NCBI RefSeq assembly: GCF_000003815.2
Contig: NC_049988.1
Location: forward strand, 4,248,193 to 4,312,192
Reading direction: 5' to 3'
Length of the DNA: 64,000 nucleotides
From: Branchiostoma floridae
Taxonomy: Eukaryota > Chordata > Leptocardii > Amphioxiformes > Branchiostomatidae
A model generated the notes under the pieces. The model saw only the letters and a list, made by a program, of their open reading frames with translations. It searched no databases and was not told the DNA's origin. Both the position numbers and the translations under genes were made by a program. This document shows positions 31,842 through 41,940 of this stretch, one piece after another; within the stretch, counting starts at the first letter, position 1; every line of letters starts with the position of its first letter.

Positions 31842-33245
31842 CATGTACTGTATTTACAATATGTTGTGTATATATACAGACATATTCTTTTGTTAGATAT
31901 GTGTGTGTCGCACTGTATTTACCTTCGCCAAGAAGGTTATGTTTTCGGTAGCGTTTGTGTGTGTATGAGGGGGTGGGTGTAGAAGACCACCATAACTCGA
32001 GAACGCCTGAATGGATTGTATTGATATTCGGTATGTGGGTAACGTTAGGTCATGATGCTCAGACCTGGAAACGATTAGATTTCGGGCCTCCGGGCGGCTT
32101 GTTACGGTACTGCAGTGGAACTTCCGGGTTTGATATCTCGAGTTCTGAACATGCTATGGTCATGATTTTTAAGTGGCAGATAGCTCTTGGGGCAGAGAAT
32201 AATTGGTGTAGGTTTGGGTCCCCTAGCGGCTTGTTTTAGAACTGCAGGAACCGGTTTAGTGTCAGACTTTGAAAGAGAATAACTCCAGAAAGGATTGACG
32301 GATCGTCATGATTTTTGATATGTAGATACCCTAAGTTATGCTTCAGGTAATTGGATATTAATTATCCAGATTAGTATCTAATTTGCATAATTAATTAGGA
32401 AATTGTTTAAACACGCTCAGTTCCATTATAGGACCATTGCAACATGTGACATTTGTAACTGAGAAGGAGAAGAACATGATAGATATAGATATATTATGCA
32501 AAATAAAGACCTAATTTGCATAACTAATGAGAAAATGCTATAGTGTCATTGTGGTAAATGACGGGAACTTCTTACTTATAGCATTTGGAAGTTATGCACA
32601 CGTGAACATCGTTGAATATTGATTATGCAAATACGATCCTCATTTGCAAAATTCATCATCAAATGCGGTAAAAGCCTTCTTTCTTGACATAGATTATGTA
32701 TGTCTGTTGTTTGGTGGAGGAGATGATCAACTAATATAATTTATGCAAATGAGAGCCTTATTTGCATAATAAATGACAAACAATTATTAAAGAAGTTGTC
32801 AAGGCTAGGATCATTTGGCGAAGGCATGGGGTCGTGGAACTCTAGTTACAATATGTTACATACATACATACAGACATAACCTTTATGCGTGTGTTGCACT
32901 GTTTGCAATATGTTATATTAATGCAGACATATTCTTTGTTTATATTTGTGTGTTGTTAAGTATTTACAATATGTTTATTTCATGCAGAAATATTCTTTGG
33001 TTATATATGTGTGTGTTTCACTGTATTTACAATATGTACATGCAGACGATTTCTTTTGTTATAAATAGTAACTTTATTGCACAACAATTGTACAAGATAC
33101 AGAGAATGGCATCTACATGTATAGGTACATAGCTACTGTTCTATACGCCTGATCAACTAGTACCTACAAGATATGTGTGTTGCACTGTATTTACAATATG
33201 TTATATATATACATTCAGAATTATTCTATGGATATATATGACTTG
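31842..33245. repeat. ~70-bp minisatellite, interrupted by a mobile element
   Basis: Units of cactgtatttacaatatg plus acatgcagacatattctttg plus ttatatatgtgtgtgt occur at 31842-31918 and 32846-33240. The 927-bp element at 31919-32845 lies inside the unit sequence. Confidence 0.75.
31919..32845. mobile_element. Helentron-like non-autonomous element, copy 2
   Basis: From ttaccttcgccaagaagg to ggaactctag, again between T and T of the target (actgtat|ttacaatatg). Shares the internal blocks of 23377-24403. 5' word ccttcgccaa is inverted near the 3' end as ttggcgaagg. Confidence 0.7.
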
Positions 33246-33763
33246 TCTATGCAGATCTAGCAAACCATATACATTGAGACTTTCCCTGATTATAATGATA
33301 GTATTTACAATGTCTTGCCTACATTAGTGCAACATTGTATGACATCTGCCGATATATATCCATATATGACATGTAAACATAAAACCTTTGCTTTCCATGA
33401 CGATAGTTCCCTACGATAGCATGTATAAAAACATATATTTACTGCTTTGGTTTTTTTAAAGACTTAAAAATCCCTGATTCCCATTACAAAATATGACAAC
33501 TAGAATATTACATCAAGAACAGAAGTTGGCAACCTCACAGCTAGCGCTGTAAAGTGCTGTCAACGTACACTTCCAACAAAGACTAGTTTATTTACGAAGG
33601 AAAAGCAATAAAGTAATTTGACCACTTTGCTTGTTTGTATCTAAGGTCACCAAATATTATTTCTTGCGATATATTATAGTTTGGATAGTCCTCTGCAATA
33701 GCATGTTACATTGATAACATATGTGATATGTTACATCAAGTTCAAAGTTCGCTCTTTGAAGTT

Positions 33764-35269
33764 TCACTTGTTCTCGCTAGATGTCGCCGTTGCACCGACT
33801 TCTTTCAGGTACTGACTGAAGCGTTCCATCCAGCCTGGAGGCGGGGGTTCGGACGCGGGTCTGTCCACGGGCCTGACAAAGGTGACCGGCTTCCCGCCAA
33901 TGTGTGCCTGCACGCTGTACATTCTGGTGGGTGGGGGCTTGTTGCTGGTGGGCATCTTGTAGCGCTGAGGGAAGTATAGCCCGCCTATACCGCTGTTGTC
34001 TGCCTTCAGGACCCTTCTCTGAGAGGCCGGTGTTGGGACGGTCTTGGCCAGCAGTTCTTCTTTGTTTTCTACGATCGTGACTCTGTGCTCTGACTTGGTC
34101 CTAACGAAATACAAAGAAAGAAAAGAATGATGGGTTAAATGCCGTCCACCAATCAGATGCTTTCTCCCTGTGGAGAGTTAATAGCCAATCACGTTGCTTC
34201 TTGGCTGTAGGGGGCAATTTGATTGGCTGGTAATAAAGTTCTGGATAGGCAAAACCACTTTTGTGATGGCCTAGTAATAGCATTAACGTTGAGAAATTTG
34301 TTGAGATTTCATTTGCGTTACGGTGTAATAAATCGTCAGATGTTAACTTAATCACCTTAAGCTTACTTTTGGATGTATCTTGTTTTAGATAGAAGTAATC
34401 GCCAAAAAGGCATATTTCTTGGAACTTTCTTGGAACAAATTAGGAGACATGTACACTTACTTCTTATCTGTTGTCCCATCTTTGTTACTTTTCATGATGC
34501 TTTTTCGTCTACCCTCCAGGTCATTTTCATCCCTTGGTCTCAAAGATTCTTTGGAGCCGATTTTCTCAGATGCACTTTTACGTTTCCTGACGTATAAAAA
34601 ACAGCAAAGCCCGAGCAAGAGTAGTTGAAGGAACCCAAACACACTACATGCAATAATTATCCCGATAACCGACCAATCAAATGAAGGGGCCAAATCGTCA
34701 TTTCCGGTTGTACCATTGGTGACGTTGCCAACAGGAAACAATGTTGTAGCGTTGCCTAGCAACGGATTCACTGTTGTCAGGTTGGTGCTGTTGCCAGGCA
34801 ACGCATTCACTGTTGTCAGATTAGTATTATTGTTTCCCAACGTCGTGGGGTTTATGGTTGTTATGTTGGTATTGTTGCCAGGCAACGTGAACGTCATAGT
34901 TGCGTTGGTGCTGTTGCTAAGCAACGGGGTCGTCGTTGTAGAGTTGGTGATGTTGCTAGGCAACGAAATCGAGTTGGTAGTATTGCCAAGCAACGATGTA
35001 GTTGTGGCGATTGTGGAGTTTCCTGTTTGTTGACTCTGCGTGACATTGATGTTGTTGGAGGTGGTATTCTCGTTGCCTAGCAACGCAGACGACGCTGTGA
35101 CGTTGCCTAGTAACGCAGGGGTTGCCGTGACGTTAGACCCGGACCCAGCGGTGGGTGTGACCTGCTGTGCGCCGACAGGGGGCGTGGTTGACAGTGCGTG
35201 CTGTAACAGTACAAGCAGCACCAGGTACCGGCGGAAGTCACGACTACACCGCGATGTCAGTCCATCCAT
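33764..35269 (-). CDS. Asn/Thr-rich single-pass membrane protein (complete, two coding exons)
   Basis: Exons 34461-35269 and 33764-34100, donor AA|GTAAGT, acceptor CGTTAG, 381 residues. The first ATG is at 35269; the frame continues upstream only from a GTG. Residues 1-27 (MDGLTSRCSRDFRRYLVLLV...) look like a signal peptide ending at HALS. The ectodomain (about 30-205) is full of N-x-T/S sites and repeats of LLGN(V/T)T, mucin-like. One membrane segment (WSVIGIIIACSVFGFLQLLL...) is followed by CCFLYVRKRK. The tail of about 150 residues has ENDLEGRRKSIMKSNKDGTT and a proline patch, ASEPPPPGWMERFSQYLKEV. I do not recognise the family; a heavily glycosylated cell-surface protein is inference. Tail PPPPGW could bind SH3/EVH1-type domains. 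Confidence 0.85.
34751..35114. promoter_or_regulatory. Cluster of RFX X-box-like palindromes inside coding sequence
   Basis: Palindromes of type gttgcctagcaac or gttgccaggcaac lie at 34751, 34790, 34874, 34913 (gttgctaagcaac), 34952 (gttgctaggcaac), 35072 and 35102 (last arm taac). They match GTNRCC-N(0-3)-RGYAAC, the RFX half-site pair. They also encode the LLGN repeats. Regulatory use is not shown. Confidence 0.45.
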
Positions 35270-35317
35270 TCTTTCAGGAAGTTTTGAAGCGAATTGGACA
35301 ACTTTTATCACTTCCTT
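35270..35317 (-). other. 5' UTR of the Asn/Thr-rich gene
   Basis: An acceptor TTCCACAG ends just above 35317 on the minus strand, so the coding exon has a 48-bp leader and at least one exon upstream that I could not locate. Confidence 0.5.
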
Positions 35318-35924
35318 CTGTGGAAAAACAAACGTAAATCATTTCGTTGAATTTTCCTAGTAGAGAGTAAATAGAACTCCTATTTAGGAATATATGATCG
35401 ATGTTGTTTTCACATAAGTTTATTTTATCCGAGAGAGACGGATATTGTCGTTCACAAAAATACTAGAACCATGTACAATGTAGAGCAAAGGGTTAATATC
35501 ACTGAGCCAAAACACATGTGGAGGACAAAACACTTGTGCATGCGTGTACATCCCTTTTCATAGCCTCAAACCCTTCCTTTGGAGTCTATACGGATGTCAT
35601 ACCCGCACCCTTTCTTTGAAATCTTAAAGGATATCCGAAAGATTTGTTTCAGATATGGCGGGAAATGACATTTTGTTCGTGACTCGGATTCCTAACATGC
35701 TCGAAGGCAACACAGACAACTTTTAAAGTACCACCAACAACATTGTTTCGCGCATGAACGCTCCTGGAGGTATTGTCAAATGTCAAATGAAACTTACACT
35801 GCTTTTCGCTGCTAAAACCGATGTTTTACTCTCTCATGAACAACGATGACCTAGTACATAATCATCATCAACTTTGTCCATAGTTCGGAGAATATTCGGG
35901 TATTTTTTTTCTCTTTCATTTTGT

Positions 35925-36249
35925 CCAGACCCTTGCAGCTGGACCCTTGTTGTGCTTAGCGGTGCACATATATAGCAGCAAGTTTCCTTGCTATTTCTGT
36001 CGCAGGGTATTTTTTCATAGGGAGGGATAGCTAGCCCTTCTCTTTTTACGTGCTCAAGGAAACCTCCTCGAACAAGGGAACAAGGTACCTCCTAGAACGT
36101 GATACCCCGATTTAACGTCCCTTCCGAAAGACGGATGCAGGCCCAGCCGAGATCCCCTACCCAGAATTGAACCGGGGGTTCCCAGTTACTAACTAATCGG
36201 AACTAGGAGCTCAACTGTGAGGCTGCTACCAGTTGAGCTACAGGGACAT
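35925..36249 (-). mobile_element. tRNA-derived SINE with strong tRNA head
   Basis: On the minus strand: CCCTGTAGCTCAACTGGTAG (near-perfect A box), a long variable region, GGTTCAATTCTGGG (B box), then a body with AAGGGACGTTAAATCGGGG and, toward 35925, TTGCTGCTATATATGTGCAC. It is not a functional tRNA: the space between boxes is too long and the stems do not pair. Confidence 0.75.
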
Positions 36250-38580
36250 CGCTGTCGCTTGTATCTATAACTAACCCGTAGCAAATGCAATGTGTTTGTT
36301 TTTGTGAATCTACCCTGTTATATCAACTGCTTATCATGTGGTAGATCAACACCCAGTGCGGCTATTGTGGCAGCTGTCTCGCCTCCGGCTACTAAACTGA
36401 ACATTGTGAATCGGCCAATGACCCAGCAAAAAAAGAGACAATGAGGATAGTCTACACAAAAGGCATAAATCTTTCAAACGTACGTGTTGTTTCAGCTTTT
36501 CAGTGCTCTTAGGGCATAAGCGGCGTTATGTCCTTTTTTTTTAATTCTAAAACTAACATTTTGTTGTTTCCTTTTTTTATGGCTTTTTAAATGTTAGTGT
36601 GTACAAAATGTAGTTGATCAGTGAAACGGCCAGTGAACGTAACAAAAAGATACAATCTATCAAACGTACGTGTCCTTCAAGCTTTTTGGTACTCTTTGGG
36701 ACATTAGTGACTATATACTCTGTTTCTAAAATGTTACAAAAGCATTTGTAGTGTTTTCGAGTCGTTGATTAAATGCGACAGCTGTTCTTTTGGAGTTACT
36801 GAGTGCCTTAAATGACCGCCATACTCAACACTACAGTGATGATTATAGTTTTTAGCGCTCAGAACAAAGAAGGCGATAAGGGGTGAACTAATGGCTTTGA
36901 CAAGGCCTGGAAAGATTAAAGAACAGCATATTCTTACATTTGTAATCTTAGGTTAGATTTCAAATGATATTTAGTCTGTCATATGTCTTATGGTTGATTC
37001 CAGTGAAGATTTTGTAATGTCTTCAACACTAGTGCTTTTTTTTCTAAAACAAGGCTATTCTAGTGGAAAGAATGTTAACAGGCTGATTTCGCAATATCTG
37101 TCTCATGGCGGGAATTTTTCCTTTGTGGATCCCATGTCAAGAAATATGGCACACGAAATCTTAAAGGAAATAAAGAATGAAGAAGAGCTCACCAAAATTT
37201 AAGGAACTTGTCCGTTGGGATTGTCATGTCGTCCCATGAGCCCAAGATAGATTTTCTTGAGTCACACTGTTGTTGTAGAACAATGACGATTGGACCACAA
37301 AGATCACCTCACACCCAACGGAACGTTTCATCAGAAAATCACGACAGGGGACTCCTTTTTTGCTATTGTCAATGATCCTTCAAAAAGTATAGTTTTGACA
37401 GCTTGTAATATCTGAATATGCGTTCTTCTTAAGATATATACCTAAAGCTATCACATTATATATCTAATGTGTCGTGTAATATCTGTAGTTGTATTTGAAA
37501 GTAATAAATGTTGAGATACACCCCCGTATATTGGTACAGTCCGGGGGAGTGTCAATTACCATGAACTCTGACATCATGTCGCTGTATAACCGCCAAACCG
37601 GTTCAACCACCAATCAGGTTAAAATTCGGGTCAACGAACGAGCACCTCCCTCTCTTTGTTACTTATGTAAACATCGGGTACACTTCTATCGGAATCTTAC
37701 TTATTGCTTGTGCAACTTGAACCGTAAACTATTTGTAAACTTGTCACAAAATTTTTAAAAAATTTCAATAAAAGACTAGGGAAAATTTCTTGATATCATC
37801 AAATTTAGTGCTTGTACCTTAGATGTTAAAGGGACGACAGCCAATGTTAATAGTTCGTTGCACATGCAAGTAAAGCTTTGTTGTTATAGACTCAATTTGG
37901 TCCATTATCAAAAAGGGGTGGAGTGCATTTATCACGAGTATGATAGGTTATGATTAAAATCGATTACTCAAGAGTTAAACCTCGACTTGCCTAAACTTGC
38001 CCAAACTTTTATACTGTCGATTCCTTCCCCACTTTAACGATAAAGGAGGTAGACTAGTCTCTACCAGACTCCCGCCTGGCCGAATGTTAATAGGGGACTT
38101 TAACGAAGTTATGAATAAAAGTCTACTAGGATTTACTTGGCCTAGGAGTGTACTGTTCGGCCGCGGGGGCTGGATATACTACATAAGCCTGACTAAAAAC
38201 CCATAGTAACTTATTTGTCCCCATTTTGGCCAAATTCTTCTTTTTATCCAATTGACACGTCTGCCTGGAGACTAGAGCTAGACTTCGCAACACCAAGTGG
38301 ACACTATCACAAACAAAATTGTTCGCCGTATTTTAGTCTGTTCCTGCCATATCTGAAATCAGGGACTACTGGCTATAGACGGCCATTGTTTGGACGCATG
38401 TTGTTCGCGTGCAAAAAGCTGATCTTTAGTCGACTGTAGTGCCCGCAGGCGTAACCAACATAGACAATGTACACCCCAGTAAAGACATAGTGTATAGATA
38501 AACCTATACGCAGTACATATTTACTTTTTTCTAGTGCTCAATGTGATATACTAGTATTTATATTCGAATTCTAAAAAGAG
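36250..38580. other. Intergenic, no gene recognised
   Basis: One short frame at 36990-37202 (plus) shows mixed composition (FSFVDPMSRNMAHEILKEIK) but no splice context or known motif. Nothing else supported. Confidence 0.4.
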
Positions 38581-38603
38581 GGGTTGATGATTGATTGATT
38601 GAG

Positions 38604-38858
38604 CGACTTAGTGAGTGAGTGAGAGAGTGAGTGAGTGAGTGAGTGAGTGGGAGAGTGAGTGAGTGAGTGAATGAGTGAGTGAGTGAGTGAGTGAGTGAGT
38701 GAGCGAGTGAGCAAGTGAGTGAGTGAGCGAGTGAGTGAGCAAGTGAGTGAGCCAGTGAGTGAAGGAATAAGTGAGTGAGTGAGTGAGTGAGTGAGTGAGT
38801 GAGTAAGTGAGTGAGTGAGTGAGTGAGTGACTGAGTGACTGACTGAGTGAGTGAGTGA
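38604..38858. repeat. (TGAG)n microsatellite, ~255 bp
   Basis: Nearly pure gagtgagtgagt with scattered point changes. All minus-strand frames through it are open, giving false Ser/His/Leu/Thr repeat peptides. Confidence 0.95.
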
Positions 38859-38938
38859 CAAAGAGGATCAGTATCGGTATCAGTATATTCAGCTGCTTTG
38901 TTATTTATGTAGTGGGCCCCCTTGGAAATTAACTTCAA

Positions 38939-41590
38939 ATAAGTTGAATGGGGCTACCCACATGTCTGAAGATGAATAAATAAATAAATAAAATCGGTAT
39001 CGATTAGCTTGGGTGTCTGATATTCAGGCTAGAATCCGAGAAGCTACCTAAATCCACATGTATCTTAAACAGGGATGACGGAGCAACTTTTCACTTCCGT
39101 TTTCATCTTTTTGGATAAAATAGGAATTTGTTGTAAATATCATATTCAGCTGCTTTCTCAACAGCAAACGCTTGTGTCAATGTGCATCGTTTATGTATAG
39201 TGGTCATCAGTCAAAACTGAACATATAACAAACTTAATCACACATAAACAAAAGTTCAAAGAAACAAACATAAAACGTACAAATAGCAACCACGCCATCT
39301 GGCGGACCTATGATGCAATGCAGTTGTGACCCAACGTATACTAAACAGGTGAAATGTTTTGCTAACATTGGCACCAGGGCGTTACTTTAGTCACCAAAAC
39401 GTTAAAGAGCACTATCGGTAAATAAAAGGGTAAATTACCAAGAAGGTTATGTCAAGTTCTGAATTAGGAAGAATAGGATGTGTTGTTATTTCTTATACCA
39501 CTGATGGAAATCAGACATCAGCTTCACAATGAGAAATCAGACTGTGACCACCATAACAAGACCTGGACTTGTCACGTACATATAGGGAAGTCTTTTGCAG
39601 AATACAGCCTTGCCGAAAGTTATTTTCCTTCCGCGAGAGAAAGTAGTCCGTTCCATAACACCAAAAGAAAACTTATCGCTGGAGTTTATAACTGCATATC
39701 TAACTAATTTACAATATTTCAACTTACTTTTCTACTAATATAGATTGTTAAAAGGATGGTTCATCACTTTCCAAATAATTGTCAAAGGACATTCCTACTA
39801 GCATTTACCCCCCCCCCCTCCCCATGGAAAAAATGTTTTGCACCGCAATTAAAAGAAGAGAAAAGAAGCCACGCGCACCCATCTACTAATAAATTTGCAG
39901 CATGTCATGTGTACAGAATTCGAGTCTTTGGTTTTCTTGCAGCATTCCATACTCCGACTCAACGAGTCGAAGAAATCGTTTTGTATACCTCATTTCAAAG
40001 ACATATTAATGACCCAAAAAAAAGGAGGTTATCCATAACAAAAGAGGCACCGAGGGTCACAATGTTTTAAAGCTTGCAATGCTATCATGCATTTTGACGG
40101 TTGAAAAAAAAACAGCCAAAGAAAGCATACCATTGTGACTACATGAAGTTTGAATTTCTTCTTTTATTTTCGAAACCATTATGACTAAATGACGCTTGAA
40201 TTTCTTCTTTCATTTTCGTCAATGACTCCCAGTATTCTACTTACTCTCACGGGAAACAACGCGGGTATATGTGCACTTCGAACATTTATGAGATGAGTTA
40301 ACAAGAAAAATGAAACAAGACTACATTATGAATTAAAGATACTCGACAAAACATGGTATTACTAAAGACAACAAGTCTGTATTCAACAAGTGCACAAATG
40401 GACACTTGTGTGGTAGACTACTTTCACTTACCAAGTTGGAAACTAAACTCAAACAGGTGTCACTTCTACAAATACTGACCTAGTTTTAATTCTACAACTA
40501 CAGTCAAGGCTACATCATTAAGGCTACCACACGACACGTTTTCCAATTTATGGGGATTATTTTTTAATCAGGCGAAAATTGATAAAGTGCGATGATGCCA
40601 TACATAAATTTTACTTGCTGTGTCTTACACTTGTATCCAACAGATGAAATTATCTACATACCTACAAAAGACTTATAAAGTATACATTACAAGCAGTAAA
40701 TATTGACAACAGACAGACGTCTTTATAATATTGTTAAGCTGACGAAATATAGCTATAGTCACCAAGTAAAAGGGGTAACGCTACCTCACTGTAGAAAAAA
40801 AAACGAATCTTTTTACGCTATGCGTGTTGTGTTCTCTTTTAAATCGTACATGTACGTTTTTTATTATATTCCCATCATATCATAATGTCAAGGGTAACAC
40901 AAGTTCAATTTAGAACGTAGAGACGCCGCGAACGCACCACAGTCCGCTTAGATATACCACGGTGACCGTAAACACACTCTGGTAACCACAATACATGTAC
41001 ATAATGGCGCTATGAATAGTATGCCATGCGTCCATGAAAAGGTTGTAAGGCATACACGTGTCGGCTTTCACCTACCACGATCGGCTAAAGAAACTCCACA
41101 CCACATACCTTTTCACAACATGTCAATCAATGCCATTCACCGCGTTTACCCAAAACAACCAGACCATACATGACTTGCCACAAGAACAAGGTAACCAAAG
41201 CAAGAAGAAGTTAACGGTGCAAGTTTGGCGTGGTGCTATTTGACGTTTTAAAGTAGGTTTTCAATCCAAGTCATTGTCTCAAAACTCTTGTTTATTATCT
41301 GATTTATATGAAAGTAACTTGCAATGATAGTCTAGAAACCAATGGTGTATACAGTTCCCAACATATTGTCGTTCAATGTTTTTTTTACATAGTGAGGGGT
41401 CAAATCAGGTGAATGCGGCATTGATTGGTGAGTCTTCTAAGAAGACCCCCAGTACAACTATAGGGCGAAAAACCCCTTCATCGGTTTAAAGAACCTAAAT
41501 GTACGTTGTGAATCTTCTGTATTTGTCAATTAGAAATCTTATTGTCTAAATGGGCCAAATCATTTCGTTAATAGCTTATCATACATTAAA
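38939..41590. other. Intergenic upstream of the receptor kinase, no gene seen
   Basis: AT-rich, small simple repeats (aaataaataaat near 38975; a C run at about 39808-39817). No supported exon. Confidence 0.4.
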
Positions 41591-41870
41591 GAGGAAGGAA
41601 TTCAAGACAACAATGTCTTCGTTGATTGCTTACACTATTGATTGCGGAACTATTTTTTGACGGCGGAGGTTTCGGTCGGCGAACTGACTTTCGTACCAAT
41701 AATTTTAAAGCCAGCTTTGAGCGGGGTAAAAGGAGTGTACTACCAACCAGACGGGCGATGGATCCAGAGACGCCAAGCACTAACGTTGTACATTCGAACA
41801 GTGTGTGGCTAACTTTGTACCGGCATAGACTAAACGTCTTTAATACCGAAGAACATCATCGCTGAACATT

Positions 41871-41940
41871 ATGGACAAACACCGGCCATCGTTCTGGGCA
41901 TTGGCGCTACTTTTACTTCTAGCCTTGTGTAGCACTTCCG
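41871..41940 (+). CDS. Receptor kinase exon 1a: signal peptide
   Basis: Encodes [20 protein letters not shown] and STS, ending in phase 1 at G|GTGAGT. A stop-free leader frame is absent just upstream, and the hydrophobic core makes this a clear start. Confidence 0.85.

Noticed and set aside
35269-35311. A start 14 codons further upstream for the Asn/Thr-rich protein
   Set aside because: The codon there is GTG, and the stretch adds no signal character; the first ATG at 35269 gives a proper signal peptide.
34716-35360. Plus-strand open frames rich in Val/Leu opposite the Asn/Thr-rich protein
   Set aside because: They mirror the coding repeats on the minus strand; no start context or splice sites fit.
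36090-36249. A tRNA gene with a good A box
   Set aside because: The distance to the B box and the mismatched stems exclude a working tRNA; it is a SINE head.
36990-37202. A small gene with a 70-codon frame
   Set aside because: No splice sites, domain or neighbour context; its length is expected by chance in this AT-rich region.
38558-38938. Open frames encoding Ser-Leu-Thr-His repeat peptides
   Set aside because: They are translations of the TGAG microsatellite; every minus-strand frame is open because the unit holds no stop there.
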